This document shows positions 29,801 to 37,977 of a DNA stretch of 64,000 bases, piece by piece. Under the pieces are notes generated by a model, which worked only from the letters and a program-made list of their open reading frames with translations, was not told the DNA's origin and ran no database searches. The first letter of the stretch is position 1, and each line of letters begins with the position of its first letter. The stretch comes from Owenia fusiformis (taxonomy: Eukaryota; Annelida; Polychaeta; Sabellida; Oweniidae): NCBI GenBank assembly GCA_903813345.2, contig CAIIXF020000010.1, positions 20,779,181-20,843,180 on the forward strand, given 5' to 3'. The position numbers were made by a program, and so were the translations under genes.

Positions 29801-31873
29801 TCACATGGAGTGACACCTACTAGGGAAAGAACTTTTTTATTACATGTGAGAGTTGCGAATCTAACATCACCAACTAGTTTAGAATCAAATTTCTAGAAAG
29901 CAAATCATGCACTTACATTTTGAAACCTTATGGGAGCATCATTTTTCTGTATCGTTATCTCTACTCCGCTTTCTTCCAACAATGGCCGCTCTTCTGGATT
30001 GACACTATCGCCTCCTGTAGCTGACATTAGCCGCACAATAAAAACCTCATCATTTTCTGGGATCTAAAATGAGAATTTGAAAAGTATCTAATAAGTCTTA
30101 TATACACATGTTTAGCAAATTAACAATTCTAACACGTTAAAGTTTTTTTTTATTTCAATGACATATAGATCTGTAGTTTGCAAGTGTAATATTTCCAAGG
30201 ACAATAATACAGCTATACAGCTGAAGCTATTAGAAGCTCATATCAACGGACCTGATGTGATGGGAAGTAGATTAGATATCCTTGGAATTATGCAAACAGA
30301 ATAATATGCATGTGACAACAAAGGAAGGTAGACCTCTTCTTCAAAAGAAGAGTACAGCAAAAGCTGATTTCAGGCTAATTATAAACCCTTCAAATTTTCA
30401 TTTTCCAATCTTCAAAAATTAGCATAATATTATGTGGTCTATAACATCTACCTGGTCAGGCTGTACAGCTATTGTAATTTCCCTCTGGCTCTGCCCCTCA
30501 GCAAACACTATATTTCCCACACTTGGGGTGATGTCCTCTCCTGGCACAGCCAATGGATCTTCATTAACAGCAAATACCTAAGGCAAGAAATTAACCTCTG
30601 GCATGTAAGCTGGCACATTAAAGATATTGTAAAATTTATCACTAAACACACATATAACATGAATAAGTTTGTTTTGACTGTTTATCTTGTCATCTTCTTT
30701 CTGTTTTGTATAATTTATGCACCTTTTGAAATAAAAAAAATGTAAAAAATTAGTTAGGAAGAAAGTGAAAACAGCCAAGCTCACGAGTGTCTGTCTAAAC
30801 AAATTACTAACCTGGTACAAAATGGTGATTTCACCGAATGTTCCACGAGACCGTTGCACACTTAAGCTGACATCAGTCTCCGTCAGTTGCTCTACAACAC
30901 TCAGACTGGGGGCCTGAAACATTCAATACAGAATAAAGAAAGTTTTACATCTGATGAGAACTTGGAAAATGATAAAGGAAAACTCAATATGTTGGATACT
31001 ATGATGAACAAAGAAATATAATAACAAGAATAATGTCAACTTTTTATTTTATTTTATTAGTGCATTCATTCTTATCAAACCCATAATCCAACAAAAATTA
31101 CAGAAAATTATGTAATAAAATTTTGATGAGAAACTTACTGATGAGAAACTAAATGTTCCAAAAGCTCCATCATTGGCAATGATTATCACATTGGCTAGAT
31201 TTGGCTCAGAGACAGTTCCAGAACCTGTTGTGATGAATAACTCAAGAGCAAATGGTTCATCTGCTTCAGGAATGTTGTCATCTCGTACTGTGAATGTCAC
31301 AGTTTGCACAATGTCACCACCAGATGGAGCAAATACTGTTGCGTGACTGATGTCGATGAAATCATCACCACCATTGGCACTCGGGTTTTGTAACTGAAAA
31401 AGTACAACATAAGCTGATTATGTATATTATAGTCTCCCCTATCATCAAAATGCTTTTATTTCAATATATCTTTTCTTTGGACCTAAAATTATGACATATG
31501 CATCATTCTCTTTTGATTTTTCTCACAACTGTATTATTTTCTCATGTATTTTTACTAATCCTAGAAATGTTAAGTTTTGGTAAAAATATTGCAACTGGAT
31601 AGGAGGTAATTGTCATTTCTTGTTGGTATTCTCACATTTCAAAGAATTCTTTATCTTGGAATCATTCTCCTTTCAAGTGATTATATTAATTTGTTTATCA
31701 CTTACTTGCACAACTACACTCAACTCCTCATCTTGCTGACCAGATTTCTTAATAGGAATTGAAAACTGCTGCCCCTCTGCCACTTGGAATTGTGTAGCAT
31801 CCAGGCTAACAAGGCCCTGGCTGAGACATATAGTGGGGAGACAAAGTAGGACGGATATGTAGATCACATACAT
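38..31873 (-). CDS. ADGRV1: ADGRV1 (VLGR1/GPR98) giant adhesion GPCR, N-terminal half, 3'-incomplete in window
   Basis: The gene encodes a very large cell-surface adhesion GPCR; in vertebrates this protein forms ankle links of hair cells and photoreceptor links with usherin. Forty-five consecutive coding exons were placed by AG/GT boundaries. All phases agree and the sum is 8,991 nt (2,997 codons), with no frameshift or stop. Order: signal peptide (residues about 1-19), many Calx-beta repeats with recurring DDxPE and NDDPYG/NDANG motifs, a laminin-G/pentraxin-like module at about 1280-1490, more Calx-beta repeats, a Cys-rich module at about 2356-2466, then further Calx-beta repeats. The LamG and Cys modules lie in the same order, at similar positions, as in vertebrate ADGRV1, which separates it from FRAS/FREM or Na/Ca exchangers. 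The remaining Calx-beta, GAIN and seven-helix parts would lie left of position 1. Two introns contain foreign genes or RT sequence on the opposite strand. Confidence 0.95.
3325..3373. repeat. (ATACA)n microsatellite
   Basis: A run of ATACA/ATACAATACA pentamers lies just downstream (in + coordinates, left) of the mariner cluster in an ADGRV1 intron. A shorter run of the same pentamer is present near 12869-12890. Confidence 0.7.
3699..5836. mobile_element. Outer mariner-like element with long inverted ends, decayed
   Basis: The ends read TACGAGGGTTGTCCAAGAAG and, in inverse, the same sequence with few changes (CTTCTGGGACAACCCTCGTA-like), both at TA dinucleotides as expected for Tc1/mariner insertion. 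Similarity between the ends continues inward (AATGCACTATATGCTCTAACTTT). On the minus strand, 5228-5293 reads TRWQKRFKRDDWTLDDNSKH, resembling the second helix-turn-helix of mariner transposases; the rest is broken. A second element is inserted within it. It lies in the ADGRV1 intron between exons 5987-6207 and 3403-3522. Confidence 0.75.
3893..4961. mobile_element. Inner long-TIR mariner-like element nested in the outer element
   Basis: The terminal sequence TACAGGGTGTTCCATATGTT is perfectly inverted at the other end, and both ends abut TA. The inverted similarity runs about 400 bp inward on each side, including the landmark GTTGCTATAGTAACCCAGGG and its complement, so most of the element can fold back on itself. 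A short central plus-strand segment (4452-4514) reads TTPRVYEWYKGFKSRESETD, like the DNA-binding region of mariner transposases; no catalytic domain remains. The arms differ at roughly one site in ten, so the insertion is old. Confidence 0.75.
6800..7261 (-). CDS. ADGRV1: Cys-rich module of ADGRV1 between Calx-beta repeats (two exons)
   Basis: Exons 7081-7261 and 6800-6949 interrupt the Calx-beta pattern. The first gives GGDYGELRVYYSTEELDLL and a Pro/Gly-rich linker; the second holds four cysteines in SCGSVCLAAVACLSF and QGCTW. The spacing resembles a PAN/apple-like fragment. Vertebrate ADGRV1 has an equivalent cysteine-containing insertion in this position, so this is conserved architecture and not an intron misread. 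No function is assigned. Confidence 0.75.
11445..11452 (+). promoter_or_regulatory. Possible TATA box of the nested lectin gene
   Basis: TATATATA lies 106 nt upstream of the preferred lectin start codon in otherwise non-repetitive sequence. This spacing would place transcription initiation near 11475. It is a motif match only. Confidence 0.3.
11558..13651 (+). CDS. Secreted C-type lectin-domain protein, two exons, nested antisense in an ADGRV1 intron
   Basis: Exon 1 (11558-12140, donor CAG|GTAAAT) and exon 2 (13407-13651, acceptor TTCCAG) join in phase to give 275 aa. The ATG at 11558 starts a signal peptide (MDIKFLIIFTLLYMSCLVLS); an in-frame ATG at 11486 would bury it, so the later start is preferred. 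Residues about 85-125 form a charged, probably coiled-coil stalk. From about residue 135 a long-form CTLD follows: CPNGY, ESCY, WNEAKQYC, GANLVAMET, then WTAGQ, FFKWGAGEP, CMLLYG, WHDTPC and NFVCEY. The usual EPN/QPD triplet is EPQ and WND is WHD, so Ca-dependent sugar binding may be altered. Invertebrate proteins of this type often act in pathogen recognition; that role is inferred here only from the family. Confidence 0.88.
14838..14868. repeat. (GGAC)n microsatellite
   Basis: Tandem GGAC tetramers with one GCAC variant, in the ADGRV1 intron between exons 15182-15442 and 14617-14754. Confidence 0.7.
15565..16850 (+). mobile_element. 5'-truncated non-LTR retrotransposon (LINE) with RT domain
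   Basis: The main ORF (15604-16593) encodes the C-terminal half of a LINE reverse transcriptase: CGVPQGSVLGPLLF, the catalytic YADDT box, NDWLLANKLTLNVKKTKYM, the thumb FLGVIID, and the C-terminal SIKVHGSYIWNSLNEDI that is common in Jockey/CR1-like elements. Upstream, a WLKKQLLSENQK-like stretch at about 15565 appears in another frame, suggesting a frameshift near the truncation point. The 3' end is an A/T-rich short repeat (AATTG/AAATTG units, 16800-16850) instead of a pure poly(A). It lies antisense in the ADGRV1 intron 15443-17060. Nothing before the RT palm is present, so it is not autonomous. Confidence 0.88.
18055..19401 (-). CDS. ADGRV1: Laminin-G/pentraxin-like module of ADGRV1 (four exons)
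   Basis: Exons 19239-19401, 18818-19035, 18492-18616 and 18055-18183 encode one jelly-roll LamG/pentraxin-type module. Visible signatures are FSISVWVKPENNTSGYLLSK, WHHILLTVDNGLAEFFIDG and YIGLMQDARVFSRKL. These are the strands and the 'W-V-K-P', 'F-I-D-G' and 'G-x-x-x-D-x-R' landmarks of the fold. Vertebrate ADGRV1 carries a single such module after its first block of Calx-beta domains, so finding it here between two Calx-beta blocks is the best single argument for orthology. Its function in ADGRV1 is not established. Confidence 0.88.
18055..31873 (-). CDS. ADGRV1: ADGRV1 coding exons 1-23 (signal peptide, Calx-beta block 1, LamG module)
   Basis: Exon coordinates in transcription order: 31706-31873, 31139-31393, 30812-30913, 30452-30577, 29917-30063, 29031-29718, 28299-28390, 27624-27882, 27206-27357, 26903-27041, 26557-26771, 24341-24529, 23796-23946, 23313-23506, 21950-22073, 21350-21613, 20925-21054, 20349-20572, 19772-19986, 19239-19401, 18818-19035, 18492-18616, 18055-18183. 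Each is bounded by a GT donor and an AG acceptor, and the reading phase is continuous. The start at 31873 begins a hydrophobic leader (LLCLPTICLS). The ATG is preceded by TTTATTTTAG, which looks like an acceptor, so a non-coding 5' exon probably lies upstream. Exon 29031-29718 is the long one of this block and carries about two Calx-beta units. Confidence 0.92.
22121..22962. mobile_element. Non-autonomous DNA element with TTAA-flanked inverted ends
   Basis: The left end TTAAAGTCCCCGTCTAAAGTT matches the inverted right end TTAAAGGCCCCATGTAAAGTT at 17 of 21 positions, and both start with TTAA, the target used by piggyBac-type transposases. The interior is A/T-rich with many homopolymer runs and no ORF of note. 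It interrupts the ADGRV1 intron between exons 23313-23506 and 21950-22073. The assignment to piggyBac-like rests on the TTAA ends only. Confidence 0.6.
24941..25046. repeat. Tandem duplication of a 53-bp unit
   Basis: Two copies of AAGATTTTACAAACTGGCTT followed by TATGTACCTG(T/G)AACACGTCC lie head to tail with one or two differences, in an ADGRV1 intron. Recent duplication; no function suggested. Confidence 0.8.
25304..25798. mobile_element. GC-rich MITE with 27-bp inverted ends
   Basis: The left end TGGCCTAGTCACATAGCCCG (continuing GCCGATG) is repeated exactly in inverse at the right end. TTA flanks both sides and may be the target duplication. The interior is far richer in G+C than its surroundings and is made of recurrent CCGGCCGGTGTCCGG-like and GAGCTCGGTG-like words on both strands, so it could form many alternative hairpins. 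It has no coding capacity; the short plus-strand ORF inside is incidental. It lies in the ADGRV1 intron between exons 26557-26771 and 24341-24529. Confidence 0.75.
28085..28227. mobile_element. Small MITE with about 24-bp inverted ends
   Basis: The left end ATGCCTTGGTCACATTTGCTCCGAT matches, in inverse, ATCGGAGCAAATGTGACCCAGGCAT with one mismatch. The interior has a second imperfect palindrome around TTGAGTATTTTGTTC. The outer word GCCTnGGTCACAT recalls the end of the GC-rich element at 25304, so the two may be mobilised by related transposases; that link is inference. It lies in an ADGRV1 intron. Confidence 0.7.
28441..28740. repeat. Imperfect tandem duplication, unit about 133 bp
   Basis: CCTGACTAACAAGAGATTCC at 28445 recurs as CCTGACTTACTAGAGATTCC about 133 bp on, followed in both copies by CTCATAAA, TTTGCTTTTTTGATGT and TTCATGAGCT. 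This is an old intronic duplication in ADGRV1. Confidence 0.65.
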
Positions 31874-34465
31874 TGTAACCTAAAATAAATTAATGTACCT
31901 GTTATTAAATTTTTCTCTAAGTAGGAAAGCTATTAGAGACATGAATATACAGGCCTGTAGCAAAAAATGTCTTCAAAATCATGCAGCTAGCATATCACCA
32001 TTTTAAGCACTTTTGGGCAAAAATTGTCAATCCACAACTTGTTTATGTAAATCAATCCCCATCGTAAAAAGGCCAACTCCATACCTGGAGCAGGAGTTAG
32101 CACTTCATTCAATGACTAAATTTTACAGACACTTGGCATATCTGATTATCTAATACAATCATGAGGTATGTATTTGACCATATAATTGTCTTGTTGCTGA
32201 ACCCAGACCTTTCAACTTTAAGAAAGTTTACTGCTATATAGCAAATGTTTTTTGTAATATATTTAGATACATCAAATTATTTCTTATTCAAGCCCTACAA
32301 CTGTTATGTCCTTAATTGGAAGATTATATTATTTTCTAATTACTCATACCTCCCATGTACTGATTGGTTATATTATTTTCATAGCTGTTAAAACAATTGT
32401 TTACTTCTGCCAGTTAAGTAATCAGATTGAGCTAACTTTCTACAGAGAGATCACTTATTGGATGTCTCTTTAACTCTCTCTTCTCTAAATTATTAATGAT
32501 TTAATGCAATTAACCCTCACAAAGAGTCTACCTGCTTTTTCTCATTGCTTTTTGTAGTTTGGGTACAATTATTTAGGTTCGATTATTTATCCTCCAGTTT
32601 TTTTTCAGCTTTTTACATTTCTAAAGCAGGTGATGCCCATTTTAGTGAAAGTAGTCGACAGATATCATTCCTACATATTTCAAATGTTTTGTTTTTTTGT
32701 AAAATGGATGAAAATTGTTCAAATTAGAGCAATTTTAGTGAAATATTTGGTGACAGATTATAGTATCACTCTAGGTTTCAAGGTCATTTCTAAGGTGACG
32801 AGAAATCTTGTCACTCTGGGCAGTCAGAAGGTTAAACTAAAAATGTATCAAAAATTAAATGGATTAATGAAATCAAGGAATATCATCTACTACGATATCA
32901 AACGCCTTATAGCTCTATTGATTGAACATGCATTAATTTCCATGAAATAAGAGATATGCCAACGTGTATCATTCCTCCTACTTTATTCATTTTTGACTAG
33001 CTTAGAGACAAATTTTGCATTGATCCACAGATTTGCCACAGCTCAAATTTTGAAAGAATGATGAAAAAATAATCAGCCTTACCTAAGTAATTTTATAGTT
33101 TCAGCAGCTCAGTTAAGAATTCTTCCCAAAAATATTTCAATTTGCTTTTCTGTTAATTGTCTTATATTTGCTAGATGACAGTCTTCTCCCATGTCTGACC
33201 AAATCACAATATTTTTGTCATATTTGTCTTTCATCTAGAACTGAAGAATTCACTTATGAAAGAACATATCTTTGCTAGAACACATATGCCTGATTAGCAA
33301 GAAGTTGAATAAATAATTTAGAGTTTTGTAATTAAATATGCGGAGGCATGGAGTCCCAATAGTAGTTACACTGATCTTGCATTCTCTTTATGATGTTATT
33401 TCTTTCCTTTCCCAGTCATGCAATAATATCTCCACCCATATTAACAACAAATATGATATTTACAATAATTGGATTTTTAGCCTTTAAGCCTTTCAGTGTG
33501 TTACCTTGGCATTCAGTCTTTTGACCCCCTCCCATGTGGACCCCCCCCCCATCTACTTTAACTCCACCTTCTGGAAGTGAGGTGTATGGGTGTCACAATG
33601 GCTTCAAGCAAGACTATTAATTTGTCAAAATTTAACTTGTAATTAGATGAATAATCATGACAGATATACATTCATAAGAAATCAATCCTGTATCTCTTAC
33701 AGAAGGCAGACTATTAAATCTTAATAGAACATTTCTTATTTGTTCCTCTACCAAAATGTTCTGTCCCAATTGAACCTAAAAAAATTTCTTTTCACCTTTT
33801 GCTTTTTTAATATTGGAGCATGGTCTATTTGGATAAAAGAAACACCTTCAGAAATCAAATAATATCTACCAAGGGAAATATTTTCTCTATATGAAGAGAC
33901 AAGACCTATTTTTACTTGAATTCTTTAAAAATAGAATCTCAGGATTTATGCAGTATAATCATTAATTACACTGTAATAAATGAAATGAGCCTTAATTGTT
34001 TAAAAATCTGACAAACATATCTCAAAGTAATCTTACTAAGATGATACTGGAATTTTTCATCTCCTACAGTATGAGATTATTGATTTCTTAAAAAACACAA
34101 TCGACACAACATTGAGTTAATCCAGCAGTATAGCTTATATGGTAATCAAGCAATGGCACACCTGTATTGATGCTGAGCAATATTGAAAGTAATCAATAAA
34201 ATGTTCTCTGATTCATTAACAGATTGTGGCATGCAGTAAACATCAGTAATTTCACTAATTTAATCAATTATGCAAATTATGAATCACAGGTTGGGTTTGG
34301 CTGGATGAACAGTTTTATTATGATCATTCAAAAGAATGAAAACAAGTCTATCTGAGTTAGATCAACCCTTTAACAATGTCACAAAAATTGATTTTGTCAG
34401 AAATAATCACCAATATTCCATCAAGATAATAAAAGGATGTAATGATCTCCCAAGGGTTATTTCTG
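31874..34465. other. Upstream region of ADGRV1, no gene seen
   Basis: AT-rich sequence between the ADGRV1 start and the foldback element. Short overlapping ORFs near 32545-32950 show no recognisable domain and no coding-like composition. A C9 run lies at 33541-33549. An upstream ADGRV1 5'-UTR exon and promoter are expected here but cannot be located from sequence alone. Confidence 0.5.
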
Positions 34466-34467
34466 AA

Positions 34468-35200
34468 CAGGGTGTTAAAGGAGTGGTATCGATATGGAGA
34501 ACTGAATTCAACAATGTTTTTCTCTTAAACCAATCATTGAAAACATTCTGTAAAAAAACATGGTATTTTATGTAATGTTGACTGATTGACAACAATTTAA
34601 TGGGAAATTTATTTTGTATAACTGTTTTTGTTAACATTTTTTGTTTTTTTAGTGCAATTTTTTTGCTCCTTTCTACCAATTCTAGAAAATAAAATAAAAT
34701 GTCTTTCCGAACCTTGTTGGAACAAAATAGCATATACAACATGTTTTAGTCCTCTCAATATTATAGATATACAAAGGAATTTTTGGTTGATTTTAAAAAA
34801 GTATTTGAAAATTAGAACAAAATCCCCCAAAATAGATAAAAATCAAGATAAACCTTTTATTTCATTAACAAGATACTTTTTTACAATCAACCAGAATTTT
34901 TGTACAATTACAATATTGAGAGACCTAAACATGTTGTGTTTAATGTCGTTTTGTTCCAATGAGGTTCGGAAAGATGTTTCATTTCACTCTGGAAACAAAA
35001 TACCAAGAACAAAACAAGTGTTTGATGTGTTTTCTGAAATGATATAGATGAAAGTATATATATTTTTCAAATTATATTGTTACCATTCAAAAGATGACCA
35101 TTAAATTGACGATGTTTTAAATTTTTAGATTTTTTTTATGACTGGTTTAAGAGAAACGTGTGTTCAAAAAGTTCTCCATATCAATACCACTCCTTTGGTC
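34468..35200. repeat. Foldback element (large imperfect inverted repeat)
   Basis: The left arm (about 34468-34835) and right arm (about 34860-35200) are inverse copies. Shared landmarks are CATGTTGT, TTTGTTCCAA(C/T)(A/G)AGGTTCGGAAAGA, GATTGGTTTAAGAGAAA / GACTGGTTTAAGAGAAA, and TCTCCATATC(G/A)ATACCACTCC. The centre is marked by AATTTTTGGTTGATT and its complement. Short ORFs occur on opposite strands in both arms with similar peptide words (WFKR, SNEVRKD/SNKVRKD); they look like products of one decayed source sequence. Element type is unknown. Confidence 0.65.
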
Positions 35201-35590
35201 AGCACATCTCATTATTTCACCCAATATTTTAGCAAACTGAAGAGAGATTTACTTCAAGGAGTTGGATGGATTGATATTTTGTCAGATGACTTGTGGCAAA
35301 CCTCCCATTTCCCATTGGTGAACATTGGAATGTCGATTTTCAAAAATTCATCAAATTTATCATCAATTTTCGACTTATTGTAATTGAGCAAAAAAATATA
35401 GAAAATTTGGAGGTATTGGAAATAAGCTGTGGGGGATATGTAAGATATAAGGTAGAAGGGGGTTCTAAACATTGGTGGATTGGGGTCATTTTTTGTTCCA
35501 TCAGGGCTACCCAGAGATATACATGTATCTTGACACTGATGCAGAGATAGTTGATTCAGAGACATATTAAACATTAGGCGTAAACATTAT

Positions 35591-35675
35591 CACCTTGATC
35601 TGAGAAAAAATCAGCTTGATCTGAGAAATAGTTAACTTGATCTGAGAAAAATTCAGCCTGGCCTGAGAAAAAATG
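35591..35675. repeat. Four tandem copies of a 20-23-bp unit
   Basis: The unit CAGCTTGATCTGAGAAAAAAT repeats four times with small changes (CTTGATCTGAGAAA core, the last copy CCTGGCCTGAGAAA). Confidence 0.8.
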
Positions 35676-36293
35676 AAACAACTAGATTCCATTTCACTGT
35701 TTTATTGTATCAATAGAGCCCCAAAAATAAGAAATCGGGAGACCATTCATTTGTGCAATAATATATGGTAAAGTATATTCATATTGTACATGAATGACAT
35801 TTGTATATTTCAGATTTTTGGTTTTTTGTGCAATAAGCCTGTGCCCTCTTGTAATTTGAAGAATTTCAGCCATGTTAATATTAATGAAAATAACATGGCA
35901 GAGAAGCATCCAAATATAAGAGGCGACACACTTTATAAGCTAAACTAGAAGATATACAAATGTCATTCAATTACAATAGGAATATATTTTTCCATATATT
36001 ATTGCATAATGATATTTTGATTTCCTATTTTTTGGGTTTTACTGACGCAATTTAACAGTGAAATGGACTTTAGAGGCTCAGAAGAAGTGAGTAGCTCCCA
36101 TAATTCTTTCATATTCTATCGTATTCTGGGATCCCCCGTTACGTCATCTCCCGCATTATCTCCAATCAAATTGCAGGATGCCATCACGTGAACAAACATG
36201 AGCACGTACTCTATCAGAGCTACGCATGGGCAAAGTAAAATTTGAAATCGTGGAAATGGCGTTAACATCAGTTCAATAACATCATTTCACATA

Positions 36294-37212
36294 CTATCTA
36301 TTGCAAGACTTACGCCTGGCGTAACCGTCACCATGTTATTCAGTGTTTTTAAGTAGCGCAAGGATCCTGCCATGACCGTGGTAGTGTTATCGTGTAAGCC
36401 TGGTTTAACCGTGACAACGCTGTATTATATTGCAAGGCCTGTCATGGCCGTGGTAATGTTAAAGCCTGATATGACTTTGACAATGGTTGCAAAGCCTGTC
36501 ATGACCGTGATAATGTTAAGGCCTCTTATAACCGTGACAATGCTTGCAAGGCCTACCATGACCGTGGTAATGTTAAAGCCTGATATGACTGTCATTATGA
36601 TTGCAAAGCCTGTCATGACCGTGGTAAGGTTAAAGCCTGAACTGGACAATAGTTGCAAGGCCTCTCATGACCGTGGTTGTATTAAGTAACATTTAAAGTA
36701 GCATGAGAACACTGTAGGCTAATGACAATTTTCCTCGTGTTTAACTACCTTAAATATGTAAATCGAGACTACTATACATGAACATGGTACTCATGTTCAT
36801 TGATACATAAAAATGTATATTAATTTCACAACGAAACCCTCATTTTTAACTCAGTCATAAATGATTTTCGAACAAACTACATCTCTACTCTCATTCAAGA
36901 AGGTTCGATTCGAAAGCACATACTTTCTATAATGATCAATTAATAAGGTAATCCATAAAAAAAACTAATAGCAGCAACGGGAGAAACATGAAATAAGTCA
37001 TAAATGTCATATAAAGCGGCTACGGTCGCGCCAGGCTTACACGATTACATTGTCACGGTCATGGCAGGCATTGCAATATAATACAGCATTGTCGCGGTTA
37101 TACCAGCCTTTCACGATAACACTACCACGGTCATGGCAGGATCCTTGCGCTACTTAAAAACACTGAATAACATAATGACGGTTACGCCAGGCGTAAGTCT
37201 TGCAACAGATAG
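36294..37212. mobile_element. Inverted-repeat element carrying a 57-bp tandem array
   Basis: The ends CTATCTATTGCAAGACTTAC and, inverted, CTATCTGTTGCAAGACTTAC begin arms of roughly 190 bp that stay about 90% identical, with shared GCCTGGCGTAACCGTCA and GCGCAAGGATCCTGCCATGA. No transposase-like ORF lies inside. The left arm continues into a tandem array (see 36432-36689). The structure sits about 0.8 kb upstream of the XRCC1 start codon and might lie in its promoter region. Confidence 0.7.
36432..36689. repeat. 57-bp tandem repeat, about five units
   Basis: Units begin GCAA(G/A)GCCT at 36432, 36489, 36546, 36603 and 36654 (the last spacing is 51). Each unit has two related halves built on GCCT...ATGACCGTG and ends in a TTAAAGCCTGATATGAC-type stretch. 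Because 57 is a multiple of three, ORFs stay open on both strands here; these are not considered genes. Confidence 0.85.
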
Positions 37213-37977
37213 GGTCTCCATCATTTTAAACCTACGGTAATACTATTAAACTTGTAGAGAGTACTCCAAAACTACAGCGAACATTAGGAGATGCAGTTCA
37301 ATGGCAAATGAGGCCTGTTTATAAAATTTGTTTTTGAACGTGCAAATATGAAAGGTCATCTTTGGGAAATCTCCCCCCCCCCTGTTAGAGGCTTTAATTT
37401 TTCTGAGGTGAACTTTTTGTCCAAGAAAATCTAGAAAAAATAAACAAGTTTGTTTACTAGTTTTATATAACAGTCTACAGTAAAATTGCTACTTTATTGG
37501 AGTTTTCTGATAAACACTTACCTAAAGGCTGAATAATGCTGACTTTTGACACTTCAATCCATATCTAGACAGGGAATAAGGAGAAATCCTAATGTTTTTT
37601 ATATTGGTTTCGAATTTTGGCGTGACCTACTTTTGAAAGCTTCCCTGACAGTATTACGACATGTCGTAAATAGATTGTTTTCAAAATATTTATGAAGAAT
37701 ATATGTGAGAACATAACTTATTGTTTGAATGTTTAAAAACATTTTTATTGAATATATATTGTATACTATAATTGATAGCTATTAATGTAAAGATCATTAT
37801 ATTTGAAAACACACACACATCATTTCGTGAATCATGATAGGCAGGCACAAGCCATTCACTAATTGATCTATCGTGAGTGAGTCGGTGCTTGGTTTGAACA
37901 TGTCTTTTAATTGAGTATAATTTACTCTTTATTTAGCCTTGAATCATCATAAATACGTCCTTAGCCATCAAGAAAAG

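Noticed and set aside
32545-32950. Two overlapping plus-strand ORFs upstream of ADGRV1
   Set aside because: Low-complexity AT-rich sequence, no domain, no supporting splice or promoter context.
34336-34575. LINE C-terminal fragment
   Set aside because: Some words look RT-like, but the segment overlaps the foldback arm and lacks the conserved LWNSLP-type core.
36372-36689. ORFs open on both strands with repeated MTVVMLKPDMT-like peptides
   Set aside because: They are a by-product of a 57-bp (19-codon) tandem repeat; no start context, splice signals or domain.
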